Shown here piece after piece: positions 30,595 through 41,880 of a stretch of DNA of 64,000 bases. Position numbers and translations under genes: made by a program. How positions within the stretch are numbered: position 1 is the first letter of the stretch; every line of letters starts with the position of its first letter. The stretch is from Ligula intestinalis (lineage: Eukaryota; Platyhelminthes; Cestoda; Diphyllobothriidea; Diphyllobothriidae). The notes below the pieces were generated by a model. That model saw only the letters and a program-made list of their open reading frames with translations. It was not told where the DNA came from and did no database searches. Where the stretch lies: the NCBI GenBank assembly GCA_036362985.1, contig JAYGXS010000005.1, forward strand, positions 56,320,985-56,384,984. The letters are read 5' to 3'.

Positions 30595-31215
30595 GATAAA
30601 TGCGTTCAGAAGAAGAAGATGCGATCGCTGAAAGAAGAAGCACCACTTGGAGTTTGAGTTGTGCACAGTCCAGAAGCCACCATCATGCGCCAGGTCATGA
30701 GACCGAAAGACCTGCGGTCACAGCAGGAAACGGCTGGAGTTTTTTACCGAATCTGGTGCAGTTTTGGACAAAGCAACTACGTCAGGGACACCGGGAGGTT
30801 CCGCCGGACGCGAATGGCCGGGCGCACAGCAGCCGTAATAAAGACGCTAACTTCCAGGTTGCATCTCACTCCACGGGACTCGGTCATTTTTCAAGTTTAA
30901 CGAGGCCGAAATTCTCGCAAGAGGTGACAATCGGGTGAGCCCCAAGCTGCTCGAGTTACTGTTTTCAGGCTCACAGTCAATCGACAAGCGCAACGACTTG
31001 CCATTCCCATATTCCGACAGTATCTGAGCAGGAGAATCACTGAAGTGGAAAGAGCCGGACCCAGCAACAACTCCGACGACAGCGAACATAATTGTCGCGT
31101 AATTATCAAGCCTGCAGCCAACAGGGACATCGACATCGCGACAATTTAGAACTCGGAAGCAGCCTGCCAAACCATCACCGCACCCATTAGGACCCCAAGC
31201 TGACAGTTATAGCTC
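30595..31215 (+). pseudogene. PLE linker and GIY-YIG endonuclease, frameshifted
   Basis: The frame 30661-30900 has PEATIMRQVMRPKD, then FYRIWCSFGQSNYV, aligning with EATLRRQIMKPKD and the VYRI, CSCGQSNYV boxes of the 6.9-kb PLE. The Cys of CSC is Phe here. A second frame gives a VASHSTGLGHFSS segment, the counterpart of AHSTRPGHTFK. No RT domain precedes it. The same lineage occurs at 6.6-7.2, 50.2-50.6 and 55.2-57.0 kb. Confidence 0.8.
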
Positions 31216-31440
31216 ACATGCGGGTGGTCCAATCTGTGCATATATATCAGCCTAATGTGTGCATGCATCACGCTATTCTAAGGTTACCTCTGATGAAGCG
31301 TTCTGGACAGGATTGGAAACGTCAGGCAAATAAACTTCTTACTCCAGCGATCGCATCTATCGGCGATAAATGCTTTATTCGTCCAGACTGTCTCACAGTA
31401 CTATTCAGAAACGAACGAAGGAAGGCCGGAATTTAACATG
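31216..31440 (+). mobile_element. PLE 3' tail with best hammerhead-like module
   Basis: The open frame 31218-31436 spans the tail but is not thought to encode a product. The module at 31287-31326 is detailed separately. Downstream CTTCTTACTCCAGCGATCGC is the conserved family ending. Confidence 0.65.
31287..31326 (+). ncRNA. hammerhead ribozyme-like core, PLE type
   Basis: CCT (31287-31289), CTGATGA (31290-31296), a GTTC/GGAT-type hairpin, GAAACGTC (31316-31323) and AGG (31324-31326). CCT and AGG would form the base of stem I. ACGT within GAAACGTC is self-complementary, as in hammerheads with minimal stem III that act as dimers. All invariant core bases are present; stem II is weak. Confidence 0.55.
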
Positions 31441-33424
31441 GAGACCAATAGATGATTCAGTTAGAGACACGTCAGATAAAGTTCAAACGAAAGCATCAAC
31501 ATGTTGTGGAACTTAAAAGGATTTAAATGAACATGTAAAGAGGCCAAAGATTCTAAAGGCTGAAATCCACTCAACTGTAGGCACTGCATATAGTGATGTG
31601 GGCAGTAACTTAATCATGTTGTGTCCAGTGACTATGAGATACAATTTTCGGGCTTTTCCTATCACTTGCTTCCCTGAAGTAGCTTCTGGGCGCATGATTA
31701 TTTTCAGAAAGTCCTTCCAAAATTGAAAAATTAAACGAGCAAGCCCATTGAAAAAGTAATGCTCAGTGAATCCTGCATTAGGGAGAGGATAGAAGTATTA
31801 ATTTTATCGGTAGGGCAGATGGACGCGGCAATAAACCGAAACTGCAGAAGGCCTTGAGAAAACTTGCATTTCGATCATGGGTGTATTTATCTACTCTGAG
31901 GTGCAAGAGTTGAAAAATGCAAGACAGGGAGTATGTAAACGAGCCGAAAACAGGTAGTCTAAGGTTATCGGTAAAACAGACCGGATTGGGTAAAACAGTA
32001 TGCGCGGCGTGGAAGTGTTATCCTAGTTCTAATTTATAACATATCAAAAAACAACCTTAACCGCAAAATCCGGATGTTAGCCCCACATGCTATTTACTAC
32101 TCTACGTTCTATCCCTAAGCGTTAGCAATAACCGCAAACACTGGCTCTCAACCCTAGATGATCCTATTTTCAAACAGATACACCCCAGCGTAATAAGCCC
32201 ACAGAAATAACAAAACGGAAAGCAAAAAAATTGGCTTACACATCCATTCATTATCTAAGCTCCTTGATATCAGTATTTTGATACAAGTTCTACGCACCGA
32301 ATCAAACTTGCATTACCGCCTTGGTAGCAGCAACTCGGTGGTACACCGGTTGGTGGACCTTACTCAAACATTGGAGCCTGATTTGGTTAAAAGCTTATGT
32401 ACGTTGCGCTGCGATAGTATCGTTCGGCATAATCCCTAGATATTTCATGCCCAATAGCAAGCGAGCTATTAAATACACGCCTTTTCGGTAATCGGCTAAT
32501 GACTAATTGAGTAGCATGCGTTGTGCCATTGATATTCAGTGCCGTCACAAGTCCGAACGTATACTATCGAAATAAGGGACCTTTGGTTGCAGCCGCACGA
32601 AAGGGTCTTTTGTTGACTGAAACAGCTGTTCTAGCCCCCTGAGTAATTTGAAACCAGGTCTGCCCGCCCCCCCCCCCTACCCACATCCCCACAGCCTCGC
32701 GACCTGTATGCATTTCACTCAAGAAACATATTCCACTCCTTTATGCCATGAGTGACTGATAATTTTTTGTCAGAAAGAGAGAGCGAGATAGACGAAGCAG
32801 GCTCCATCTGAAGCATTATCAACCAGAGGAGTACAATGCACCATTTACATTTACTGACTAATCCCATTAAATGTTTTCGATTTGAAGGAATTACCAAAGT
32901 GGGGTTGTCACATTTGTTATCCTGCAGCGGCACAATCCTAAAAAATTCCAGGCACGTAAGTATGCCGACTTTTGAATGCACTTCCTCTTTTCAACCGCAT
33001 GTAAAAAAACCACATTCCACAGAAAATGACAGCTCATCGACCCTCGTTGCCCTTGAAACATTGTTACAAAAAGAACAAAAAGCATACGAATGAATATTCC
33101 CTTTTACCTACTTGACAACAAATTACGTGCTCTTACATTTCCGTACCTGAACAAATGGAATTTTAAGAATGTAAAAAACTACTTCTATTCCCTGCAGTTG
33201 TGTTTGAGTTACACTCCAGTGTGCTTAACAGGTATGGGTCATTATGAAGAAGCCATATAGAGTTCATATACACTGAAATATTGGCATCCCAAGCGATATA
33301 TTTTATGCGCAATAAGGCCCTCTGGGAAAGAATACTTTTTATTGCGTGAATTTTTGAGTTTGGTTCCGTAGCTTGTCGTCTGACAGATGACAGTTCTAAA
33401 AAAACAAATAACTTAAACCGATGA
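31441..33424. other. unassigned intronic stretch
   Basis: Nothing recognised except a C-run near 32664-32676. The frame 32836-33093 (+) has no motif. Confidence 0.3.
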
Positions 33425-33873
33425 CAAACACAAGATTACGTTTTGATAGAAGAGATTCTTCGGGAAACAGGAAAAAACTTTATTGTAAATTTTGGACACT
33501 GGCACACCAGGTCGTCTTCGGACGCGAGGGAATTGTGTGAAGAACAGTCCGCCTTTTTGAAACGTTTAAAACATCGATAATGCTGCGTTAGCATGCTTTT
33601 GTGGTTGGCCCTTTTTCCAGGTTTTTTTAAGATTGGTGTAAATTGAATCCAACTCAACGTGCCTGCTGATGCACGATTCGTCGGAGTTGATTGCTTCTAA
33701 AAACTCGCGGCCTTTCTTGTATGGGCAAGAGCGAACAATGCAAGTTTCGTTCCATGCAAAATGATGTCCAGTTTCTAATGTGTGCATGGCGACCTCGGAC
33801 AAGTTATATTGCCCCTTTACTGCTCGTTGGTGTTCTCGTAAGCGTGTGGAGGCCGATCGTCCTGTCTGTCCGC
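33425..33873 (-). pseudogene. PLE GIY-YIG endonuclease, third lineage, minus arm
   Basis: The minus strand reads QTGRSASTRLREHQRAVKG, then LSEVAMHTLETGHHFAWNET, CPYKKGREFLEAINSDESC, INRHVELD-like ISRHVELDSIYTNL and KKTWKKGQPQ, ending near 33565. These are the YIG-distal helix, the H...GH motif and the conserved E/NRHVELD ending. The N-terminal GIY part lies beyond the palindrome centre and is missing. The 3' non-coding part runs down to 33425. It is mirrored by the plus-strand copy to its right. Confidence 0.85.
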
Positions 33874-34197
33874 GAGTATTTAGAAGCCATCAACTTCGAC
33901 GACTCATGCATCAACAGGCACGTTGAGTTGGATACAATTTACACCAATCTTAAAAACGCCTGGAAAAGGGGCCAACCACCAAAATATGCTATTGAATACG
34001 GATGACGCAGCAATATCGATTTTTTGAAAGGTTTAAAAATGCGGACTGTCCTTCACACAACTCCCTCGCATTCGAAGACAACCTGGTGTTCCAGTGTCGT
34101 AAATTTACAAAAACGTTTGTTCCTGTTTCCCGAAAAATCTCTTCTATCCAATAATATTTCTCGGGATGCCTATATTCAAATTCATACAAGATTATGT
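33861..34197 (+). pseudogene. PLE GIY-YIG end, third lineage, plus arm
   Basis: The plus strand reads VREYLEAINFDDSCINRHVE, LDTIYTNLKNAWKRGQPPK, then the same 3' non-coding sequence (GCGGACTGTCCTTCACACAA ... CGAAAAATCTCTTCTATCC). With 33425-33711 it makes an inverted repeat of roughly 290-330 bp per arm, with about 160 bp between. Arms are visibly diverged (for example KKTWKKGQP against KNAWKRGQP). Confidence 0.85.
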
Positions 34198-34317
34198 AGT
34201 GTCGGGTGTGAGCAGATAATCATCATCCGCATTTGATTATGTGGTCAGTGGGAAAAAGGTTATCACTCGCAAATGATTATGCGGCCTGGGGGGAGAGTTC
34301 CTATCTATGGAAGTGGA

Positions 34318-34830
34318 CTACTTGACATGCTTTACAAGATGCAATAATAAACGGAAATAGACTATGGTATTTAAATGAAAATTGAATAGTCTTAAAGAGT
34401 ATATTATTACGAAACTTTTAAGAACCCAAACGATACCCTTTCTGCGAGTATGAGAATGCGATTGACTACCCAATGAAAAAAAGACAAAAATTTGAGTGCA
34501 CGTTTGCTGTAAAATATTTTTAATTGATAGGAACATCTAAAATCAGTAGAAAAACAATACTGCTTAAGCAGTCATTTTATCGAGTGCATGTTTTGCAGAC
34601 ATTTACGTGTTTAAAAATCTAACATTTGAAAGCTTTGTGAAACGTAAAGCTATTTTCCCCCTGAGCAGAAAATTTGGACGAAGACTTAACAAATTAAGCA
34701 CCGGAAGGGATATCCCCGTGCATACATACTAAAAAATATATTTGAATTTAGAAGGGCATCTAAAATCAACAAAAAGTACATTTTACTCAAGTAGCCAATT
34801 CATAACGGATGAGATTTTTACAGGTGGCTG
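34318..34830. repeat. diverged relative of the 18.5/23.4-kb inverted repeat
   Basis: ATATTTGAATTTAGAAGGGC, ATCTAAAATCAACAAAAAG and AGTAGCCAATTCATAACGGA (34738-34812) parallel ACATTTGAATTTATAAAGGC, AGTCAAAATCAATGATAAAA and AATTAGCCAGTTTTTAC at 23160-23230. A weaker parallel with TTAAAAGCATATC-like sequence occurs at 34.4-34.55 kb. Confidence 0.45.
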
Positions 34831-36900
34831 AAAAGGCACGCATTAAAAGGTAAGGATAGAGCTGGGAATTAGATATCTTGAGAATATGCATTGGGATAAT
34901 ATTACTACTCAATATATGTAAACCCACCTAACCAAAATCACATTTCAAAATTTCAATTAATGCTTCACGAGGTACGTCACCTATAATACTACTGAGTGGC
35001 TGCTAACACCTGTGTTTGCAGAGGACGCGGATTTTGTCTACCGCTCGCAATAATAAACAACCCTGTTGTACGTACCAAATCGCAATCACGCCTAGGAGTT
35101 CCTGCAAAGACGAGGGCGTGGTCCTTCAAACGCAGAAGTTACTGGAAAGAGTTAATAGCAAAATGAACACTCCAGCTACAGATCATGACTGCTCGTGAGG
35201 ATGAACACAAAGACCGACTAAAAGGTTCGTCAATGTCTTGCAGTTTTCTCCATAAAGTACGGGTAACGTATATTTAAACGCTGGTATAACGTGCCGTGGA
35301 TAAGAAAGAGGCCGAAATGATTCATAGTTGTTTATGCATACCAAAAAATGACCGGTTTGTTGAATCTACCAGATATTCTATTACATATATAAGATAGAGA
35401 ATCATAACTCGCAGGATTAAACCGGAATGCTAAATGCCACAAGCAACATTCTGGAATTTAAAGAATGGAAGCAAAACGAATCTGCAGAAGACGATCCCAC
35501 AGGAAAGAAGGTCTTTTCAAGGTCAAGATAATCAATCGATTGGTCGACATAGTTCACTTCCGTCGGCTACTTGACCGTTCAATTATACCTACCATCATAA
35601 CGTGTTCCAGCTGCACTAGTTCCCTATGCCCCATGCGACGGTCTTACAAAATGTTTGAAATCTAAAAGTAATAAAGTGTGCATTAGCAGAAAACATCTGC
35701 ACACGAGGGTTGCCCGACAGAATCCCAACAGAGAAGACGGTTATGCCCACCTGCTCGACCACGATGAAGAGGGAAACCAAGATTACATGGCAACCCTGGA
35801 GCACGCGATTACAATTGATACAATACACAGGGCACTAGACGCAGGTTTGCGAGGTCGGTACCGCACACCGTCACTCAACAGTAAACGATTTCCGGCCGCT
35901 ATCGCCTGCAACTCCCCCCCATCGTGTGGTCTAAAAGATGAGTCAGCTTTAGCAGATATCGCTGGATTTCCAGAGGAATATCAGCCCGGCAGCATTTACG
36001 AAATCACCTTTAATTGCCTCCATTCAAAAGCATAGGATATTGCTCGCAAATGTAATGAACTGAAGTACAATTCCGAATTTGGTGTCTATAATTCCTCAAA
36101 AATAAAGGCAGAAAAGCGTGAAAATGAGGCAGTGTGAGGAATTTAACGGAAAAAAGGGGAATTCGGGTTACTGAAAATATAAAAGTAGTTTACTGTTATA
36201 AGTCAAAGGTAAAAAGGGGCTCTAAAGACAGTCCTGCCTCTTGAATTTATTGAACTATCTGACTATGGGGCTATTTTCTTGTTTATAATGTCACCGGAGC
36301 GTAGATTTTGATCGACAGACTGATCGTGGTAGTGGCGCGTACTAAATTAGCAGCGTTAAGAAAAACGACGTATGAAAGGCGAGGAGAATTCGGACACTAA
36401 CGGTTCGCAGTTTCACCAGCGAAGTGACGGCCTGTGACCGTCGTGCACTGTCTTTTCTCAAAGTTTTCTAACCGGCACCAAATATTGGTACGTAGGCACG
36501 AAAACTTAAATGCATGTTCCTTCTTTCAGTTCGTTGACATAAATTTCGAGCAGAAGTGAAAACTCAAAAGATTTTTCGGTGTTATCACAGCTTGCATTGC
36601 CCACTGTATTTACGTTATCGAAGTAGGGGAAAAAAGAAGAAGCTTGACTGATTGGTCGCATCGTTTTTCTCTTACGATAGCTGTCTCCCATTTTCGCCAT
36701 ATGACGCATCTTTTTTCCAGTGTTTTAGCTAACTCCTTCTTGATAACAACAAAACACTCCTTCACAAGTACATTTTTCGTGAAGAAACAGGGCCTAGTTA
36801 GGTGAAAATTGATCCTAACCCGGAGATATTATTAGAGAATTCCTGCAATTCAGGAACTCCGGGGTGCCTAAGGGCGTTTCTATTTTCCTGGGTTTTAATT
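34831..36900. other. unassigned stretch with one unidentified open frame
   Basis: The 126-codon plus-strand frame 35655-36035 (with HLLDHDEEGNQDYMATLEHA and GFPEEYQPGSIYE) looks less random than neighbouring frames, but no family is recognised and no splice model could be fixed. Everything else here is unassigned. Confidence 0.25.
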
Positions 36901-37070
36901 TTGCGAAGCAGTGAATCAGAAAGGCAATAAGCTCAAAATTTTCTCAAGCAATTCCGTGTTTTCGTCGAGGCGTTGTTTACGGTGTTCATTTTGCGATGCA
37001 GTGAATCAGAAGGGCGGTCAAAATTATCTCAAGGAACTCCGTGTCTTCCTCAAAGCGTTGTTTAACAACT
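36901..37070 (+). repeat. 90-bp tandem duplication
   Basis: TTGCGAAGCAGTGAATCAGA at 36901 recurs as TTGCGATGCAGTGAATCAGA at 36991. The two units run in step (CTCAAAATTTTCTCAAG, TTCCGTGT, GCGTTGTTTA) with small differences. Confidence 0.85.
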
Positions 37071-37199
37071 TCAAGGATTTCGGTGCTAGATTCCAATATC
37101 CGTAAAAACACAGTCGGCGCTCCTGAGGAAAAAATTCAGAAATTCCCTATTTCACAGGGTCGGTCCTGATGGGTCAAAGCAGTTCGCACCCCCTGGCAA

Positions 37200-37385
37200 A
37201 CGTCATCGAGTCCTAAGGCGGCATACCGGTGACACAGAAAGGGCATGCATGAGGATTTTGCCAGCTTTTTGAGAGTTATTTTCCTCCCACAAGGTCTGCT
37301 GGTCAGTGAACGCGTTCTGTGCGGTTTTATGCATAACCGAAGTCCTCATCAGCGGTGATATGACTAGGACGCCGCGTGCGGACAT
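37200..37385 (-). repeat. PLE-type tail fragment, degenerate
   Basis: Minus strand: CTGATGA (complement of 37346-37352) followed by GGACTTCGGTTATGCATAAA and ACGCGTTCAC. It resembles the CTGATGA-bearing PLE ends, but the GAAA box is altered (ACCGCACAG). The overlapping 60-codon frame is not considered a gene. Confidence 0.35.
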
Positions 37386-37539
37386 GGCTTGCGACTCCCA
37401 GGCCCGTTCAGCGGTGCGGTTTGCATAACTCTACCCGACCAACCGTTGCCTCTTTTCTTCTGTTTTCGCAAACCTGTCGGAGGACTCTGCAATCAGCAAG
37501 GGCGTATCTGGTCGCTTATTCCCCCCTTCTGTGATCCCC

Positions 37540-37565
37540 CGTGGCCCCCCCCCCCCCCCCCCCCT
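37540..37565 (+). repeat. poly-C run
   Basis: About 19 consecutive C, one of several G/C homopolymers in the window (also near 18454, 25741, 29549, 32664, 39390, 45305 and 52031). Confidence 0.9.
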
Positions 37566-37827
37566 GCTCCATACCGTTTGACACTCATCTGAAGAGCGAC
37601 ATTTTTTTCTCCTAAAAATTCCCAAGGAGTATTTTTTCGCCGTCTGCTCTTTTTCAAACTACTGCTCCATTTCATTGGCTCATGCCAATTGACTTCGCCA
37701 ATAAGCTAAGATACGATGTTCCTGATACTACAAAACACATGTACGAAGAGGAAACTCAAAGGTTACCCACCTACATCTTTCTCAAATATACTGATAATAT
37801 GCGAAAAAAATCGAGGTCCGGATAAAA

Positions 37828-38378
37828 TATTCCTTTCATCATCCCCGGAAGAGGAAGATGAGACGACTTCTGGGACCCAGGCGTATTTTGGCTGACGTTA
37901 CAGAAGCGTGCTCAGTTCCATCGTCAGAACGTGGTGTTTGTGCTCCTGTTCGCGTCAGATGAATGTCTCCGACCAGCAGCCTTGCCTAATGCCCATGTGT
38001 CAACCAATTGCAACCATCGATTTATGTGGCTGTTTGAATTGCTCGTGCTTTCACGGGCGTCTTCATGAGCTGTGTCAGGTTGTTTTTGTGTCTCGTGAGC
38101 GTTTCCACACTCTGCTCGCGGCTGCCGGCTGTTGGTCCTGCTAATCTCTCTCCGCCCGACCTATTGCCCCGTTCTGAGCCGATGTTAGCCTTCTGCGTAG
38201 CGCTTGGTAGGCGGGATGAAGGTTCATGGCTCTGTTTAGTATACCAGTCGAGGAGTACAGACACCACGCTCTGACGATAGAAGCGAGCACGCTTTTGAAA
38301 CGGCAGCCAAAATACACCTCGGTCCCAGAAATCGTCTCTTCTTCTTTCTCTTCCGGGGATGATGAAAGGAATATACTG
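37828..38378. repeat. inverted-repeat element with CTGACGA module (copy B)
   Basis: The left arm 37828-37933 (AATATTCCTTTCATCATCCC ... GTTCCATCGTCAGAACGTGG) is the reverse complement of 38265-38372 (CACGCTCTGACGATAGAAGC ... GATGATGAAAGGAATATA). Each arm therefore carries the CTGACGA module. In the right arm: CTGACGA 38271-38277, a perfect AAGCG-AGCA-CGCTT hairpin (38281-38294), GAAAC 38297-38301. The 330-bp centre is unassigned. Confidence 0.75.
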
Positions 38379-39280
38379 ATATTCTACTGAGTCAACCTTT
38401 CACTCTTCTCTAATCCTCAAATGGTGAAATGCTGCGCCAAATTCAAAGGACGATATATATTTTTTTTTTCAAAGACAAGAAGACAGTGTAGACACGAACA
38501 AAAGAGAGGGACGCAAAGGAAGGTGTCCGTCCTCTTCAAGCACAGCGCTCCCTGCTCTAAAAGTCTCTCAAGGAAAGCGTGGTCTCTAAATCTAGTAACT
38601 GCAAAGGAAGTGTAGCAAAAATAAGGGTAGCTGTTGAGAGGTAGATGGCGAGCGACTGGCATAAGTTAAAGCATGGGCAGCCGCGTGACCACACAGTCCG
38701 AAGAAAGCAAACTCAATACCTGGATTGTGAGAAACTGCTCAACTGTGGTCAGTGTATAAGCTATAACCCCGGCGGGCACACGGAAGGTGAACAAAGTTCG
38801 AGGAGGGAAAAACATTAAAGCACGCTCGAATTCCTAAACGCCTGGATGAACTTCCACAAGGAAGAGATGCAACCGGTAGCGACTATCCATGAGGCATGAA
38901 CTATCTAAATCCACAAACATCGCAGGGTGAGTAATTGCGCTGTCTAAAGGTATGTGGAGGGTAATGGGAAACAGAGCTGGACCTAGGCTCGTTTGGAGCA
39001 GCCCTTGCAGTTAAAAAACGACGATGACGAGCAGGACGTCCGAGTGCAGCAAAGCATTAAAGAGAATGATAACCGAATATACGGTAAGACTGTCGTGTTG
39101 GTGGTTAAACATTTAATTCTTGGTTAACGACTGCAGATGAATATTTAACCGTGTCGTAAGAGACCAAAGGCTATTAAACGAAAGTCATATATAGTTGTTT
39201 TATAAGTGAAGTAAGTTGCATTCCGAGATGATATGATGAAAAGAAAGAAGATCTTCGGAAAATCGAGTTGTACTCGTGAA
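38379..39280. other. unassigned intronic stretch
   Basis: No recognised protein or repeat. Confidence 0.3.
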
Positions 39281-39544
39281 TTTTCGAACAAGTATCACGT
39301 GTTCTTCGTCAGACTAAATTAAAAGTGAGGGCTGGGAATGTCGCACTAGAGGTTTTGGAGGCAGAGGTTACAACGGACGGGGGAGGGAAAGGGGGGGGGG
39401 GATTGGGTGGAAGGGTTATGGTGACGTGACATCCGCGGCGATAGGTTGTGCTAGTGAGGGGAGGGGGGTGTTAGCGTTTGAACTATGGGCCGCGTGTTCG
39501 GGGGAGGTGGGGGCTGGTTAAGAGTCAGAGAAATTCCACTTGAC
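39281..39544 (-). mobile_element. PLE 3' tail with CTGACGA module
   Basis: On the minus strand, after the endonuclease, CTGACGA (complement of 39306-39312) is followed by AAC...GTT and CGAAAA (complement of about 39281-39286), then TTCACGAGTACAACTCG. A G-run near 39390 lies between endonuclease and module. Confidence 0.55.
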
Positions 39545-40100
39545 CGGGCACAGAGAGCCAGTTGTTGTTTCAGGCTGTGTCCAGATTAGTAGACCATGCA
39601 CGAAACCCGGTATAGTGTGAGTCAAGCTCTACGTGCCTGTTTATACTAGCCGGATTCGAGCGCCAAGCTTCAAGGAATTATCTCGCTTGTCGCGTATTTC
39701 CCATTGAGTCGGTGGCATCCCAATTGAAGCGGTGATCACACTCAATGGAGTGTGCGAATACGAGTGATAAAACGTTCCGTAGGCGAACGGCTGACTTGTG
39801 TTCGTTGATGCGAGTCTCAAGGCGTCGGCCTGTTTGGCTAATATAAACGCAAGGGCAACCAGCGCACGGTATACGGTAAACGACGTTACTTAGTTGTCCC
39901 ACGGGTAGAGCGTCCTTTACTCGACATAAGCTTGCGCGCAGTGAGGTTGCGGGCTTGTGGGCAACGGAGACGCCAAAGCGACTTAGTTGCTGAGAGATGG
40001 TTTCAGATACTTCATTCATGTAGGGTAGAGAATAAAATTTCTGTTTTAATGGGCTAAATAGGATCAGCTCCGTCAGCATAAATTTCTGGTGCTCAGACAA
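39545..40100 (-). pseudogene. PLE GIY-YIG endonuclease, fourth lineage
   Basis: The minus-strand frame 40100-39678 has FGVSVAHKPATSLRASLCRV, KDALP, then VVYRIPCAGCPCVYISQTGR and RLETRINEHKSAV. This gives a complete GIY-like VYRIPC, CxxCxCVYI and QTGR...R..EHK set. ECDHRFNWDAT follows. Another frame carries FLEAWRSNPASINRHVELDS to about 39590. It has the most complete GIY-YIG N-terminal half here. The catalytic Tyr, Arg and Glu-type positions appear present, but the frame breaks after the QAR near 39680. Confidence 0.88.
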
Positions 40101-41379
40101 TTAATGCCTTCTGATGGAAATGTGACCTTATATTGGCGAAATTTAACGGACAAAGGGAAATACGACCTTAAATCGGCAAAGTTTAACGAAAAATGCAAAG
40201 TCGGGCTACTGCAAAATGTAAAAGTAGGTTTACTATTATAAGCTAAAGGCAAGAGGGGCCTCTATAGGCAGTCCTACCCAATATATTAGACAGTTAAATC
40301 AACTTAGACGAAGGCGACTCGATCGCTGGGACATCACTTAGATCGCTACATGAACGATCGAAAATCAACCACAGCTCACCCACTACTGCCCACAGATTTG
40401 GCTAGCAAGTGTGGAATCTTAATACGGACGTACCATGATTGGTATGCGGAGTGGAAGAGAACGCGATAAGATCAGGCAGTGTAAACTGTCTGGATCAATG
40501 AGACCGCTGCAGAGTTCACACGGACGTCGAAACCCGAAGTAAAAGTGCGCACACACACACACAAACAGGGGCGGTTTATTTCGAGAAAAAACGGCGCAGT
40601 TAGGAACGTGTAATTTTCAGTTGACGCATAGACTAGCCTTGCGTGCGCGTGTGTGTAGGCTATGTAGAGTTTTTTGCATAAATTAGGCAGACACTATTTG
40701 CATGTGCGTATACTGGGGTGTTTAAGAACGAAACACGTCAAGCTGCGCGCGAGAGTAGGGGGGAACTAACGCCGACGTGCGGCGGACATACCGTAATAAG
40801 GTGAGCCACGATCAAAGTTTCAACTGGTGTTTACAAAAACAGTCAATCACTCCGTCAAAATGACTTGTAACATGTTAGGAGTCTTCAGGTGGTCTAGGCG
40901 GACCAACATTGCACTGACCTGGTGGGTGGGTGGGTGGGGTTTCCGATCAAGTGCATGGTGTCACACAGCGCCAGTAAAATTGGGCTGTGAAATTAACAGA
41001 ACTAGCACTGATGGTATATAAGAGGATATCTGGCTTCGTGAGAATGATAATTACAAACATAAACACAGTTTCGCTTTGTCATGGCATCTTAGACTCCTAA
41101 AGCAAGGGTGGTTTTTATCAACGGAAAAGCTGGGGAGGGAGAGAAGAGTTCAACTGATTTACTTTTGACCGTCAGCATGTACATTCGTTGCTGTCATCGA
41201 CCGTAAACACCAAAAGCCAGATCTACACCCACTAATTGCAGCATTCGCTTAAATATACTAGCGGTTTAATATCAGCTTGCTAACCAAACCAGGAGATATG
41301 GAGGCGTTCCAAGCTTTTACGAGATAAGGGAGGTCTGTCTTGAGCAACAAACCGATAAATGTTTTTTTGAAAACGCGGT
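40101..41379. other. unassigned intronic stretch
   Basis: CA/GT microsatellites near 40548-40565 and 40638-40656. No protein recognised. Confidence 0.3.
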
Positions 41380-41670
41380 TTATTTTGGCCTAAACCGACA
41401 CCCGGTGGCGATAGGATGTCGCCCCTACCAACTAGCGACAATCCCTCAACCAACACGCAGACATGACCTACATGCGCAAACTGACATAGTCCGCGTTGGC
41501 CAATCAGCGCCCGTGTTAGATAGTTATTGATTTTTCTACCTATTCGAACTTTTATTGTTATGTGCAGCGTTAATTTCCCTTGCGAATGTTTGGTCTGATG
41601 AATAGTTGCTGAAAACAATTGTTTGCCAAAAACTGACTTCTAATATTAACCATGGGAATATTTGCGGAAC
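41380..41670 (+). mobile_element. PLE 3' end, second lineage
   Basis: It begins in the last codons (PTPGG-like, CCTAAACCGACACCCGGTGG) and carries CAACCAACACGCAGACATGA, GTTGGCCAATCAGCGCCCG, the TCTGATGAATAGTTGCTGAAA module near 41595 and CATGGGAATATTTGCGG. Same ending as at 15.1 and 44.2 kb. Confidence 0.75.
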
Positions 41671-41880
41671 TTAAACATGTTTTTCGCAAATCTTCATCAG
41701 GCCAGTAATGTTGCAGAACAATTAAAATTTAAACAGGTGAAAAAATCAATAATTGTCTGACGTGGACGCTCATTGACCTCTGCAGATTATGTTCTGCAAC
41801 GTGACTGAAGAGGTACCGAAAAAATGTTTGCCAAAATAAACAGATTTTTCAAATAAACATGGAAATATTGACGAAATTTT
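41671..41880. repeat. opposed PLE terminal modules
   Basis: A minus-strand module (GGCCTGATGAAGATTTGCGA, complement of about 41685-41704) directly abuts the preceding element. A plus-strand one lies at 41795-41840 (CTGCAACGTGACTGAAGAGG, TACCGAAAAAATG, TTTGCC). Both flank TTGTCTGACGTGGACGCTCA, as in the 5.7-kb palindrome arm. Confidence 0.6.
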
